A stretch of DNA of 64,000 nucleotides from Orrella dioscoreae (GCF_900089455.2 NZ_LT907988.1:2232001-2296000); one strand, 5' to 3'. Counted from the stretch's first letter, positions 7,831 to 18,909 are shown. A program made the numbers and translations. The notes: generated by a model not told the origin, from the sequence alone.

Positions 7831-8415
7831 TCAGTGCGCCTGCGCGAACTTGGGCGCCAGCCGCGCCAGTTCAGGGCCCTGCAGCAGGTGGACCTGCTCC
7901 TGCTTGGCGTAGCGCGCCGCCTGTTCGCTGAGGTCGCCCATCGCGACATAGATGCACTCATGCGCCGCGTGGGCCTCGCGGGCCGCCACCAGCTCGCGCA
8001 ACGCTTCCAGGCCGGTGCGCGACGCCTTCCAGCGGCGTGCGGCGACCACGGCACGGCGTCCGTTGCGGGTCAGGGCGAAATCGGCCCGTGGATCGCCGTT
8101 CAGGGTCTCGACCTGGCTGCCGTCACGCGTGAAGGCATCGGCCAGGGCTTGCGAGAACGTCTGCCAGCTCATGGCACGGGCGGCGTTCTCGATTTCCGCC
8201 ACGCGCGCCTCGGACGGCCGTTGCAGCTGCTTGTAGAGCGCGATGCCGGCGATGATCACGAAGGGGAAAGCCGCGAAGGCGCCGAAGCCGAAGTATTGGG
8301 GCGGCAGCAGCGCGTTGGCGGCGATGACGATGGCCGCGGCGATGGCGGCGCTGATCCACCACGCCGAGCGCAGCAGGATCGCGAAGATGGAGTTCCTGGC
8401 CATGCGCAGCTTCAT
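7831..8415 (-). CDS. Membrane-anchored Mrr-like (restriction endonuclease-fold) protein, degenerate
   Basis: The 194-residue protein has two predicted membrane helices (about residues 12-37 and 43-63). A cytoplasmic Mrr-like PD-(D/E)XK-fold domain follows (about residues 75-190), recognisable from FSQALADAF, GDPRADFAL, RWKASRTGLEALRELVAA and the LLQGPELARL ending. The usual catalytic QxK of VQCKRW reads VAARRW here, so Gln and Lys are both lost and nuclease activity is doubtful. The ATG at 8415 has AGGAG eight bases upstream and overlaps the stop of the DUF502 gene as ATGA. The two products are thus made together and may act together at the membrane. Function is unknown. Confidence 0.65.
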   Translation of the reverse strand: MKLRMARNSIFAILLRSAWWISAAIAAAIVIAANALLPPQYFGFGAFAAFPFVIIAGIALYKQLQRPSEARVAEIENAARAMSWQTFSQALADAFTRDGSQVETLNGDPRADFALTRNGRRAVVAARRWKASRTGLEALRELVAAREAHAAHECIYVAMGDLSEQAARYAKQEQVHLLQGPELARLAPKFAQAH

Positions 8416-9179
8416 GCGCGGGGCTCCTGGGGCGGTTCCTGCCGGGCCACCGTGCTGGCGTCCTCGGCGTCGGCCTCGCCGTCGGCCGCGGCGGGCGGGG
8501 CCGCGGTGTCCGTCGCGGTGGCCGCCGCCGGCGGCACGACGGCCGCGGCAGCCGGCGTCTCGGCCGGCCCGGGACGCAGCGGATCGGTGCTGCGCGACAT
8601 CCACGCGATCAGCGAGGAGCGCATCGCTTCCTCGACCGACATCGCGATGGGGTGCACCCAGCTGCGCGGCACGAACACGGTGTAGCCGCCGATCATGTAA
8701 CCCATGGGCAGATAGACGGCCACCCGGTCGTCCTGCAGGAAGCCTTCGGGCAGGCCGTCCACGCCGTGGCGGGTGACCAGGCCCACCACCTCCAGCGGCT
8801 GGTCAGGCAGGCGCAGCAGCACCACCTGCTGGGCAGGGCCGTCCTGTTTGCCGCGCGGCGAGAAGTAATCGGCGAAGCTCTTCAGCGAGGAGTAGATGCT
8901 CTTGACCACGGGCACCGTGGTGAAGGGCATTTCCACATAGGTCATGACCTTCTGGACGCGCGCGCCCGAGAGCAGGGCACCCAGCGCGAAGATGCCCAGG
9001 ATGCCGAGCACGAGGCCCATGCCAGGCACGTAGAAGCTGCCGATGAAGGGGCTGAGCAGGGTCATGGCGGTGGACTCGAGCCATGCCACCAGCAGGACCA
9101 GCAGGTAGACCGTGAGCGCCAGGGGCAGGATGGCGATCAGGCCGCGCAAGAAATATTTGGAAAAGCGCTTCATATTCAT
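8412..9179 (-). CDS. DUF502 family membrane protein
   Basis: The 255-residue protein has two membrane helices near the N-terminus (about residues 13-35 and 50-75). The conserved DUF502 core follows (TTVPVVKSIYSSLKSFADYF, then GYMIGGYTVFVPRSWVHPI). The last 60 residues are an Ala/Pro/Asp-rich tail probably without structure. DUF502 proteins are widespread in proteobacteria and lack an established function. The ATG at 9179 (MNMKRF) has GGAG eleven bases upstream; a second ATG two codons on is the alternative. It overlaps the Mrr-like gene by four bases. Confidence 0.8.
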   Translation of the reverse strand: MNMKRFSKYFLRGLIAILPLALTVYLLVLLVAWLESTAMTLLSPFIGSFYVPGMGLVLGILGIFALGALLSGARVQKVMTYVEMPFTTVPVVKSIYSSLKSFADYFSPRGKQDGPAQQVVLLRLPDQPLEVVGLVTRHGVDGLPEGFLQDDRVAVYLPMGYMIGGYTVFVPRSWVHPIAMSVEEAMRSSLIAWMSRSTDPLRPGPAETPAAAAVVPPAAATATDTAAPPAAADGEADAEDASTVARQEPPQEPRA

Positions 9180-9339
9180 AGTGTTGGGAACTCCAGCGGC
9201 CCGCCAGCCGGACGATGGAGGCCGGCATCTGGCGCGGCCAGCGTCGCAGCATAGCAGCCGGAGATGGCCGCGTGGCGGTAGAGGCCCTGGCGGTTGCCGC
9301 CAGGGGGCCAGTCTCAGGGGCAGCGCCGGGGGAGGCCGC

Positions 9340-10491
9340 TCAAGGCAGCGCGAGGTCCGCGCTGCCGGGACGCACCCAGCGCGCGCATTCCCGCGTCGCA
9401 TCGATGCAGCCGCCTTCGGCGTAGACGCCTTGCGGGTCGCGGATGCGCAGCATGCGCGCCAGGATGGCCTGCACGGCCTGGGGATCCTGCTGGGTCTGGT
9501 GCACGCGGCGATCCACCTCGTCGTCGTTCACGCGCAACTGGCCGCGGTCGTTCTCATAGGTGGCATCGCGCCAGTGGTAGATCTCGAGGCACTTGGACAC
9601 CAGCGTGAAGGGCTGGTCGCGCTTCCAGAAATTCGTATAGCGGCCTTCGCCCACGTAGACCACCCACGACCCCTCGTAGCCTTCGGCATTGGCCGACGCT
9701 TCGTCCGGGTTGCGGAACCAGAGGCGGTCGCCGGGAACGTAATAGCGCGAGGGCAAGGGGGCCTGCAGCGAGCCGTACTCGCGCAGGAAGACGTCGTGGA
9801 AAAGGCCGGACATGATGGCGCGCTGCTCCCACTGGCGTTGCAGGCGGCGATAGAGCGGCGGATTGGTGTCTTGCAGCTCCTGGGCAATGCCCAGCAGCGT
9901 GACGTATTCGGTGGCGCGATAGCAAGAGAACGCATACAGCTTGCCGGTGGCGTCGGGCTGGGTGGCCTTGCGCAGCGCATCGATCAGGTCGGCGCCCGGG
10001 CGCAGCACGAAGCCGGTGGCCTCGGAATAGGTCCAGCAGTCTTCGGGGCGCTCGGCTGCCTCGGTGTCGAAGGCCAGCGCCGTCTTGCGGGCGGCCTGCA
10101 CCGTGTAGCGCCGGATGCGGATGGCCGAGGCCAGTTCCGCCACGCTGGGATAGGCCAGCGGCACGGGCGCCAGCAGCAGGGCGAGCAGGATCTCGCGGTC
10201 CAGGTCGGCTTCGCGGGCGTGGGTGTCCAGTCCCAGGGCGTCCACCAGGCCGGTGGTGTCCAGGCCTGGCGCCCAGCGCGCCGTGGCGTCGGCCGACAAG
10301 ACCAGACGCAGTACGCCGCCCGCCTCGTGGAGGATGTCGGTGCAGTCTTCGGTGGACAGCGCTGCCAGCAGCGCGCGGGCCTCGGCTTCGACGGCTTGCG
10401 GGTCGGCCCCGGCACCCATCTCGATGCGCACCCCGTAAGGCAGCAGGGCCGCCGGGCGCGTGACGGGGGAAGAGGGCGTGGACGGCGTCAT
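9340..10491 (-). CDS. Tgl-type protein-glutamine gamma-glutamyltransferase homologue
   Basis: Residues about 115-300 of this 383-residue protein correspond segment by segment, from memory, to Bacillus spore-coat transglutaminase Tgl. Matching blocks are YPSVAELASAIRIRR, KLYAFSCYRATEYV, LPSRYYVPGDRLWFRNPDE and WVVYVGEGRYTNFW. Tgl links glutamine to lysine side chains. The nucleophilic cysteine would be Cys190 (AFSC) and the catalytic glutamate Glu282 (GEGRY). The histidine found after this motif in Bacillus is replaced (TNFW). There is no signal peptide. About 110 N-terminal and 80 C-terminal residues have no counterpart in the 245-residue Bacillus enzyme. The ATG at 10491 has GGAG nine bases upstream. 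No neighbour suggests a substrate. The family assignment is fairly firm; activity is inferred. Confidence 0.7.
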   Translation of the reverse strand: MTPSTPSSPVTRPAALLPYGVRIEMGAGADPQAVEAEARALLAALSTEDCTDILHEAGGVLRLVLSADATARWAPGLDTTGLVDALGLDTHAREADLDREILLALLLAPVPLAYPSVAELASAIRIRRYTVQAARKTALAFDTEAAERPEDCWTYSEATGFVLRPGADLIDALRKATQPDATGKLYAFSCYRATEYVTLLGIAQELQDTNPPLYRRLQRQWEQRAIMSGLFHDVFLREYGSLQAPLPSRYYVPGDRLWFRNPDEASANAEGYEGSWVVYVGEGRYTNFWKRDQPFTLVSKCLEIYHWRDATYENDRGQLRVNDDEVDRRVHQTQQDPQAVQAILARMLRIRDPQGVYAEGGCIDATRECARWVRPGSADLALP

Positions 10492-10636
10492 GATTCGTGT
10501 CTCCGGGGCGGGGCCCGCCAGCGCCCGCAGCGCACGGGCGAGCCAGAGTAGCGCAACGTCTTGCGCCTCTCAAGCCCGTTGCGCGGCGTCATAGGCCTGC
10601 ACGACACAAGGGCATTCCCTGTGATCAAACGCAAAC

Positions 10637-10650
10637 CCTTATCATTAAGG
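10637..10650. promoter_or_regulatory. Candidate operator upstream of the metal ABC operon
   Basis: CCTTA-TCAT-TAAGG is a short inverted repeat 17 bp before the likely start at 10667, in the region shared with the divergent transglutaminase homologue. A metal-sensing repressor site would be expected here, but the sequence matches no Fur, Zur or MntR consensus that I can assign. Confidence 0.3.
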
Positions 10651-10666
10651 TGATTTGACAACACGG

Positions 10667-11731
10667 ATGGCAGGCATGATCAGGGGCATGGACGTATCGG
10701 CACACCCAGGCACGCAAACACGGGCAGGCGCGGCGACCGCCTTCGGCCGGCCGAGGCGGACAGGCCAGGCCTGGCTGGGCGCGCTGGCCGCGGTGCTGGC
10801 GGTACTGCTCCTCACGGCCCTGCCGGCGCGGGCGCAGCCCTCGGGCGAGCCGCTGGACGTCGTCGCCACCACCGGCATGCTGGGCGATGCGATCAAGGCC
10901 GTGGGCGGCGAACGGGTCAGCGTGACGACCCTGATGGGGCCGGGCGTCGACCCGCACACCTACCGCCAGACGCGCTCGGACATCGGCCGGCTGACGCGCG
11001 CCGACCTGGTGGTGTGGCACGGGCTGAACCTGGAAGCCCAGCTGGAAAAGCTCATGCACGACCTGGCCCGCCGCCAGCGTGTCGTGGCGTTGGCGGAAAC
11101 CGCGCTGCCGCGCGCCGACCTGCTGGCCGACGAGGATTACCCCGATCGTTACGACCCTCACGTCTGGATGGATCCGTCCCTGTGGGAGCGGGTGGTCCAG
11201 GCCGCGCGCGACGCGCTGATCGACGCCGAGCCGGCCAGCCGGGCCGTCTTCGAGGCCAATGCGCGCGCCTACCAGCTGAAACTGGACGAGCTGGACGATT
11301 ATTCGCGCAAGGTGCTGGAAAGCGTGCCGCCCAAGGGGCGCGTACTGGTGACCGCGCATGACGCCTTCCGCTATTTCGGCCGCGCCTATGGCTACGAAGT
11401 GCTGGGCATCCAGGGCATTTCCACGGAAAGCGAAGCCAGCCTGCACCAGGTCGAACGCCTGGTGGGCGAACTGGCCAAGCGCCAGATCGGCGCCATCTTC
11501 GTCGAATCGTCCGTGTCCGAGCGCAACGTGCGCGCCCTGATGGAAGGCGCGGCCGCCCGCGGCCACACGGTCAGGGTGGGCGGCGAGCTGTATTCCGACG
11601 CGATGGGCGCGCCGGATACGCCCGAAGGCACCTATCTGGGCATGATCGCCCACAACGTCTCGACCATCGCCTGCGCGCTGGGCGGCGACGCCGGCCAGCC
11701 TCCCGCGGGCGTGGCGCCTTGCAAGAAATGA
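10667..11731 (+). CDS. Metal ABC transporter substrate-binding protein (probably Mn)
   Basis: This cluster A-I (TroA/PsaA/MntC) receptor has about 354 residues and an N-terminal signal segment ending near PARAQ. The four metal ligands can be placed as His in DPHTY, His in DPHVW, Glu in FVESSVSER and Asp in LYSDAMG. This His-His-Glu-Asp set is typical of manganese (or iron) receptors, and the His-rich loop of ZnuA zinc receptors is absent. The start is uncertain: ATG at 10667, 10676 or 10688 are all possible, and the long N-terminal extension favours one of the later ones. The stop overlaps the ATPase start (ATGA). It delivers metal to the two permeases downstream. Confidence 0.88.
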   Translation: MAGMIRGMDVSAHPGTQTRAGAATAFGRPRRTGQAWLGALAAVLAVLLLTALPARAQPSGEPLDVVATTGMLGDAIKAVGGERVSVTTLMGPGVDPHTYRQTRSDIGRLTRADLVVWHGLNLEAQLEKLMHDLARRQRVVALAETALPRADLLADEDYPDRYDPHVWMDPSLWERVVQAARDALIDAEPASRAVFEANARAYQLKLDELDDYSRKVLESVPPKGRVLVTAHDAFRYFGRAYGYEVLGIQGISTESEASLHQVERLVGELAKRQIGAIFVESSVSERNVRALMEGAAARGHTVRVGGELYSDAMGAPDTPEGTYLGMIAHNVSTIACALGGDAGQPPAGVAPCKK

Positions 11732-12576
11732 TCGGCATGCCCAGAGCCAAGCCTCCCGCGCCTTCCCGCGACGCCGGCGCGCCGCCGCCCGCGCTCTCGC
11801 TCAGCGGCCTCACCGTCAGCTATGACGGCAAGACCGTGCTGTTCTCCATCGACCACGTGGTGCCGGCCGGTGCCATGAGCGTCATCGTGGGACCCAACGG
11901 CGCGGGCAAGTCCACGCTGCTCAAGGCCGCGCTGGACATCATTCCGCGGGTATCGGGCGAGGTCAGCCTGTTCGGGCTGCCGTTCGCGGCCAATCGCCAC
12001 CGGGTGGCTTATGTGCCCCAGCGCGCCAGCGTCGACTGGGAATTCCCCGCCACGGCCTTCGACGTCGTGGCCATGGGGCTTTACCGGCAGCTCAGCCCGT
12101 GGGGCTTCCTGCAGGCAGGCCACAAGGCGCGCATCGCCGCCTGCCTGGAGCAGGTGGGCATGCGCGAGTTCGCCGACCGCCAGATCGGGCGGCTGTCGGG
12201 TGGCCAGCAGCAACGCATCTTCCTGGCGCGCGCCCTGGTGCAGGACGCCGATCTCTATGTGCTGGACGAACCCTTCGCCGGTGTGGACGCCGCCACCGAA
12301 CGCGCGCTGATCAGCGTGCTGCGCACGCTGAACCGTTCCGGCAAGACGGTGCTGTGCGTGCATCACGACCTGGCCACGGTGCCGGAATATTTCGACCACG
12401 TGCTGCTGCTGAACGTGCAGCGCGTGGCGGCCGGCCCGGTGCGCGAGGCCTTCACCGCCGACAACCTGCAGGACGCCTACGGCGGCCGCCTGGCGGGCGT
12501 GCAGATCGACCGGCTGGCCGAGGCGCACGACTCGGCGGCCGTGGCTGCAACCGACGCTTCCGCCCGACAGGACTGA
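11728..12576 (+). CDS. Metal ABC transporter ATP-binding protein
   Basis: This 282-residue ATPase has Walker A (GPNGAGKST), signature LSGGQQQR, Walker B ([12 protein letters not shown]) and the H-loop (CVHHDL). The segment [20 protein letters not shown] before the signature is characteristic of Mn/Fe-type (MntB/SitB) ATPases, which supports manganese as substrate. The ATG at 11728 forms an ATGA overlap with the receptor stop, showing translational coupling. The first permease follows four bases after the stop. Confidence 0.92.
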   Translation: MIGMPRAKPPAPSRDAGAPPPALSLSGLTVSYDGKTVLFSIDHVVPAGAMSVIVGPNGAGKSTLLKAALDIIPRVSGEVSLFGLPFAANRHRVAYVPQRASVDWEFPATAFDVVAMGLYRQLSPWGFLQAGHKARIAACLEQVGMREFADRQIGRLSGGQQQRIFLARALVQDADLYVLDEPFAGVDAATERALISVLRTLNRSGKTVLCVHHDLATVPEYFDHVLLLNVQRVAAGPVREAFTADNLQDAYGGRLAGVQIDRLAEAHDSAAVAATDASARQD

Positions 12577-12580
12577 CACC

Positions 12581-13780
12581 ATGCAGGCCTTCCTGTCCGC
12601 CTTGCTGATGCAGGCCGGCTACAACACCGCGTTGGTCACCCTGGGTGCCGCCTTGCTGGGCGCGGCCGGCGGCGCGGTGGGCGCCTTCGTGCTGTTGCGC
12701 CGCCGTTCGCTGGTCAGCGACGCCATGGGCCATGCCACGCTGCCGGGCCTGGCGCTGGCCTTCATCGTCATGGCGGTATGGACCGGCAATGGCCGCTGGA
12801 TGCCAGGCCTGATGCTGGGCGCGGCCATTTCCGCCACGCTGGGCATGCTGGCGGTGGGCGCCATCGTCGGCCGCACCCGGCTGCGCGAGGATGCGGCCAT
12901 CGGCGCCGTGCTGTCCGTGTTTTTCGGCGCTGGCGTCGTGCTGCTGACCGTCATCCAGGTCATGCGCACCGGCAGCCAGGCGGGCCTGGGCTCCTATCTG
13001 CTGGGGTCGGCCGCGGGCATGCTGCGCAGCGAGGCCGTGCTCATCGCCGTGATGGCGGCGGTCACGGCCCTGGCCATCTTCCTGCTGCGCCGGCGCTTTG
13101 CCCTGGTGGCGTTCGACGCCGACTATGCCGAGGTCTCGGGTGTGAACGTGCGCCGTGCGGATCTCGCCCTGTCGCTGGTGCTGCTGGCCGTCGTCGTCAC
13201 CGGCCTGAAGGTCGTGGGGCTGGTGCTGAGCGTGGCGCTCACCATCATCCCGGCCGTTGCCGCGCGTTTCTGGACCGAGCGCGTGCACCGCATGGTGCCC
13301 ATCGCCGCGGGCCTGGGCGCGGTGGGCGGCTACGTGGGTGCCGCGCTGTCTTCCACCGCGCGGGGCCTGCCGACGGGCTCGCTCATCGTGCTGACGCTGT
13401 TCAGCATCTTCGCCGTGTCGATGCTGCTGGCGCCCAGCCGTGGCCTGCTGGCCGTGGCCGTGCGCTATTACGCCTTTCGCCTGCGGGTGCACCGGCGCCA
13501 AGGCCTGCTGGCCATCGGGCGGGGCGAACCCATCTATGACGGCCTGACCTTGCGGGTGCTGCGCCGGGCCGGGCACATCCGGCGCGACGGCGTCGCCACG
13601 GAAGCGGGCGCCATCGCCGCCGCGCAGGCCGCGCGCGACGAGGCCTTGTGGATGCAATACCGGCGCGACAGCCCCGGCAGCGTCTCGGCAGGGCTGTACC
13701 AGCGCGTGCTGCCCATCCGCGAGGTGCTGCCGCCCGATACGCTGGCCGATCTCGAGCGCAAGCTGGAGGCGGCGCGATGA
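12581..13780 (+). CDS. Metal ABC transporter permease with C-terminal DtxR-like domain
   Basis: The first ~295 residues are an ABC-3 (ZnuB/MntC) permease with eight or so hydrophobic helices, including RRRSLVSDAMGHATLPG near the N-terminus and KVVGLVLSVALTIIPAVAAR. A soluble tail of about 100 residues follows. Its pattern (LRVLRRAGHIRRDGVATEAG, ARDEALWMQYRRD, LPIREVLPPDTLADLE) resembles the winged-helix and dimerisation segments of DtxR/MntR repressors. Fused permease-repressors of this kind are known in Chlamydia (YtgCR). Whether the tail binds DNA or metal here is unknown. It ends with an ATGA overlap onto the second permease. Confidence 0.85.
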   Translation: MQAFLSALLMQAGYNTALVTLGAALLGAAGGAVGAFVLLRRRSLVSDAMGHATLPGLALAFIVMAVWTGNGRWMPGLMLGAAISATLGMLAVGAIVGRTRLREDAAIGAVLSVFFGAGVVLLTVIQVMRTGSQAGLGSYLLGSAAGMLRSEAVLIAVMAAVTALAIFLLRRRFALVAFDADYAEVSGVNVRRADLALSLVLLAVVVTGLKVVGLVLSVALTIIPAVAARFWTERVHRMVPIAAGLGAVGGYVGAALSSTARGLPTGSLIVLTLFSIFAVSMLLAPSRGLLAVAVRYYAFRLRVHRRQGLLAIGRGEPIYDGLTLRVLRRAGHIRRDGVATEAGAIAAAQAARDEALWMQYRRDSPGSVSAGLYQRVLPIREVLPPDTLADLERKLEAAR

Positions 13781-14691
13781 TGCTGGCCGACTTCCTGGGC
13801 CTGAGCCTGACCCCCGCGCTCATCGGCCTCCTGGCCAGCGTGGTGTGCGCGCTGCTGGGCAATTTCCTGGTGCTGCGCCGGCAAAGCCTGATCGGCGATG
13901 CGGTCAGCCACGTCGTGCTGCCGGGGGTGGTGGGCGCGTTCCTGGTCACCGGCACGGTCAGCACCGGTCCCATGCTGGCGGGCGCGGCAATTGCCGCGGT
14001 GCTGGCGGTGGGGCTCATCGAGGCCATCCGCAAGCTGGGGCGCATCGAATCCGGCGCGGCCATGGGCGTGGTCTTCACGGCGCTGTTCGCCGCCGGCGTG
14101 CTGTGGCTGGAGCGCTCACGCGCCAGCGCCGTGCACCTGGACGTCGAGCACGTGCTGTACGGCAACCTGGAAAGCCTCATCTGGCTGGCCGCCATCGACT
14201 GGGGCGACCTGCTGGATCCCGCCGTGCTGGCCGAGCTGCCGGTGCAGTTGCCGCGCCTGGCCGTCGTGCTGCTGGTGGTGGCGCTGTTCCTGTTCCATCG
14301 CCGGCGCGAACTGGTGCTGGGCACCTTCGACGCCGATTTCGCCGCCAGCGTGGGCGCCAGGCCGGGCCTGACGGGCTTCCTGCTGCTGGTCATGGTGGCG
14401 GTCAGCGCGGTCGCGGCCTTCGAGGCGGTGGGGGCCATCCTGGTGGTCGCCATGTTCATCTGCCCGGCCGCGGCGGCCCGCCTCATGACGGACAAGCTGG
14501 GGGCGCAGATCGGCTGGAGCGTGGCGTTCGCGGCCCTCTCCTCGCTGGCGGGCTTTTTCCTGGCCGCCTACGGGCCGATGCTGTTCGGTTCGCCCGACAG
14601 CGTCAGCGCCGCCGGCATGATCGCGGTGATGTCGGGGCTGATCCTGGCCATTGCCTGCGTGGCGGGACCGCGGCGCCGCCGGCGCGCCTGA
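13777..14691 (+). CDS. Metal ABC transporter permease, second subunit
   Basis: A 304-residue ABC-3 family permease without the C-terminal extension of its partner; the two would form a heterodimeric membrane channel. Motifs include LLGNFLVLRRQSLIGDAVSH near the N-terminus and AVGAILVVAMFICPAAAARL in the conserved late helix. The start is ATG at 13777 within ATGA; the next codon is also ATG. It closes the four-gene operon. The 240 bp that follow (14692-14931) hold no recognisable gene. Confidence 0.9.
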   Translation: MMLADFLGLSLTPALIGLLASVVCALLGNFLVLRRQSLIGDAVSHVVLPGVVGAFLVTGTVSTGPMLAGAAIAAVLAVGLIEAIRKLGRIESGAAMGVVFTALFAAGVLWLERSRASAVHLDVEHVLYGNLESLIWLAAIDWGDLLDPAVLAELPVQLPRLAVVLLVVALFLFHRRRELVLGTFDADFAASVGARPGLTGFLLLVMVAVSAVAAFEAVGAILVVAMFICPAAAARLMTDKLGAQIGWSVAFAALSSLAGFFLAAYGPMLFGSPDSVSAAGMIAVMSGLILAIACVAGPRRRRRA

Positions 14692-14931
14692 ACGACGGTT
14701 GGCGCGCAAGCGCCTGTGACAATCGTCTCCAGATGGGGCACGCCCCCGCGGGCGCGGTAGGGATTGGAAAGAGTTCTTGCCAGACGTAAGCAGGCGGTGG
14801 CCGAGCCCCGGGCGGGGCCCGCATAATGGGTTTCCACCCAGCCCTGCGGCGGCCGGCGCGGTCTTTCGCGCAGGCAACGGCAAGGCTGGCGCAACAGCCC
14901 CGCCCACGATGGGTTGGATAGGAGATACGCC

Positions 14932-15597
14932 ATGCGGAATACCCTCGACCAGATGCCCCAACGCAAGCCCGCGCGCCGCGGCTTCGCCTTGTGCGCCGCC
15001 GCGCTGCTGATCTCGGCCACGGCCGCCGGCCCGGCCCTGGCCGCCGATTCGGCGCGCCAACAGCAATACCAGCGCGACGTGGCTGCCTGCAACAGCGGCA
15101 CCACCGGCCAGGATCGCGCCACCTGCCTGCGGGAAGCGGGCGCGGTGCGCACCGAGTCGCCCCGCCCGAACGTCCAGACGACGCCCGAACAGCGCCAGCA
15201 GAACGCCGTGCGCCGCTGCCAGAACCTGCCCGCGGCGGATCGCGCGTCCTGCGAGGCGACCATGAAGTCGCCTGACACCCAGGTCCACGGCAGCGTGCCG
15301 GGCGGCGGCGTCCTGCGCGAACGCACGATCACGGTGCCGGCGCCTGGCGCGGCCCCGGCCGCCGGCAATCCGCCGCCGGTCTATCACGCCCCGGGCACCT
15401 CGGCGCCTGCCACGGCGCCGGCGCCCATGCCGGTGCCGCCCGCCACCGGCAATAACCCGGCGCCCACGTACCAGACGCCGCCCCCGGCCTACCAATCGCC
15501 CCCGCCGGCTTACCAGCCGCCGGCCCCGCCCACCCAGGGCTACCAGACCCCCGCTCCCATGGGCACCCCCGGCGCGCCCGGCACCAACGTCCGTTGA
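14932..15597 (+). CDS. Secreted proline-rich protein with two Cys-x10/11-Cys modules
   Basis: The 221-residue hypothetical protein has a cleavable signal peptide (cut probably after ALA near residue 37). The mature N-terminal half contains two similar units with paired cysteines: C-NSGTTGQDRAT-C and C-QNLPAADRAS-C, each with a shared DRAxC ending. The C-terminal half is low-complexity Pro/Ala/Tyr with repeats of YQ(T/S)PPPA. It is probably periplasmic or envelope-associated, with two disulfides. The ATG at 14932 has AGGAGA eight bases upstream, which decides the start over an upstream TTG. No function is known. Confidence 0.75.
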   Translation: MRNTLDQMPQRKPARRGFALCAAALLISATAAGPALAADSARQQQYQRDVAACNSGTTGQDRATCLREAGAVRTESPRPNVQTTPEQRQQNAVRRCQNLPAADRASCEATMKSPDTQVHGSVPGGGVLRERTITVPAPGAAPAAGNPPPVYHAPGTSAPATAPAPMPVPPATGNNPAPTYQTPPPAYQSPPPAYQPPAPPTQGYQTPAPMGTPGAPGTNVR

Positions 15598-15603
15598 TCC
15601 CGG

Positions 15604-15631
15604 CCCCCGCGCACCCGGCGGTGCACGGGGG
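15604..15631. terminator. GC-rich hairpin after the secreted protein gene
   Basis: CCCCCGCGCACC and GGTGCACGGGGG pair with one mismatch around CGGC, seven bases after the stop. There is no T-tract, so termination would be weak or factor-assisted. Confidence 0.4.
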
Positions 15632-15669
15632 ATGGCCCGCGCTACCCAGGCGGCGGGGCGGGCGCCCAG

Positions 15670-15675
15670 TACAAT
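15670..15675 (+). promoter_or_regulatory. Candidate -10 box (TACAAT) for the HAD-tadA-ldcA unit
   Basis: TACAAT lies 30 bp before the ATG at 15706. The matching -35 region (about 15647) is poor, so this rests on the -10 alone. Confidence 0.4.
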
Positions 15676-15705
15676 GGCGCCTTCCTTCCTGCCTGTGGCG
15701 CGCCC

Positions 15706-18174
<2,469 letters not shown>

Positions 18175-18178
18175 CGCC

Positions 18179-18199
18179 GGCCGGGGCAGGGCCCCGGCC
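18179..18199. terminator. Hairpin between convergent ldcA and crotonase genes
   Basis: GGCCGGGGC and GCCCCGGCC pair around AGG, five bases after the ldcA stop. No T-tract follows, so the terminator call is tentative. Confidence 0.4.
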
Positions 18200-18210
18200 T
18201 GTGCGGCCGC

Positions 18211-18909
18211 CTAGAACGCCCTGTCGGCGTTGCGGCCTGGCCCCAGGTCTTCCGCATCCGACAGCGTGCGCAGGAGGGCCTTGGTGGCCCTGACGGCCTG
18301 CGAACTCGCCATCACGAAGCTGCCCAGCAGGGCGTCGATGCGTGGATCCAGCTCCGCCGGATTGCACACGTCGTGCACGAAACCGATACGGCGGGCCTCT
18401 TCGGCGCCGAAGGCCTCTCCGGTCAGCAGCCAGCGCTGCGCCGCGCGCGGCATCATGGCCTTCACCACATAAGGCGCGGTCAAGGCAGGCATCAGGCCCA
18501 GGCGGGTCTCGGGTTGGCCGAAGGAGGCCGTGCGCGCGGCAATCGCGATGTCGCACGCCGCCGCCAGCCCCATGCCCACCCCGATGCACGCGCCGTGGAT
18601 GCGGGCCAGCACCGGCTTCGGGCAGGCGTGGACGGTGCGCAACAACGTCTTCATGGCCTCCACGTCGTTCGGGTTCTCCGCCTCGGCGGGCGTGCCTGCG
18701 TGGAGCCAGGTCAGGTCGGCGCCCGCGCAAAAGGCGGAGCCGCGTCCGGCCAGCACGATGGCGCGGACGGTGTCGTCCTGGCTCAGGCCGGCGAAGGCCT
18801 GCACCAGTTCTTCAATCATCGGACCGTTCAGGGCGTTGCGCTGTTCGGCGCGATTCATCCAGACGGTCGCGGTACGGTGGCCAACCACGAGCTCCAGGGT
18901 CTTGAACAT
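18211..18909 (-). CDS. Enoyl-CoA hydratase/isomerase family protein
   Basis: The 232-residue crotonase-fold enzyme has the oxyanion-hole segments GRGSAFCAGADLTWL and IHGACIGVGMGLAAACD, and a catalytic-type Glu in FGQPETRLGL. The AFCAGADLTWL form recalls methylglutaconyl-CoA hydratases of leucine breakdown, but that is only a suggestion. It is 20-30 residues shorter than usual at the C-terminus, which carries the last helices of the family. The ATG at 18909 (MFKTLE) is chosen because GGAG lies seven bases upstream; an ATG two codons earlier would be too close to it. Confidence 0.8.
   Translation of the reverse strand: MFKTLELVVGHRTATVWMNRAEQRNALNGPMIEELVQAFAGLSQDDTVRAIVLAGRGSAFCAGADLTWLHAGTPAEAENPNDVEAMKTLLRTVHACPKPVLARIHGACIGVGMGLAAACDIAIAARTASFGQPETRLGLMPALTAPYVVKAMMPRAAQRWLLTGEAFGAEEARRIGFVHDVCNPAELDPRIDALLGSFVMASSQAVRATKALLRTLSDAEDLGPGRNADRAF

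Noticed and set aside
5720-10491. Integrated plasmid or genomic island suggested by the ParB-like and Mrr-like genes
   Set aside because: Composition matches the surroundings. aroG and other core genes are interspersed, and no integrase, att repeat or mobility gene is present.
10655-10683. TTGACA as the -35 box of the metal ABC operon
   Set aside because: It lies almost at the coding start. A -10 at the right spacing would fall inside or after the likely start codon and has no match.
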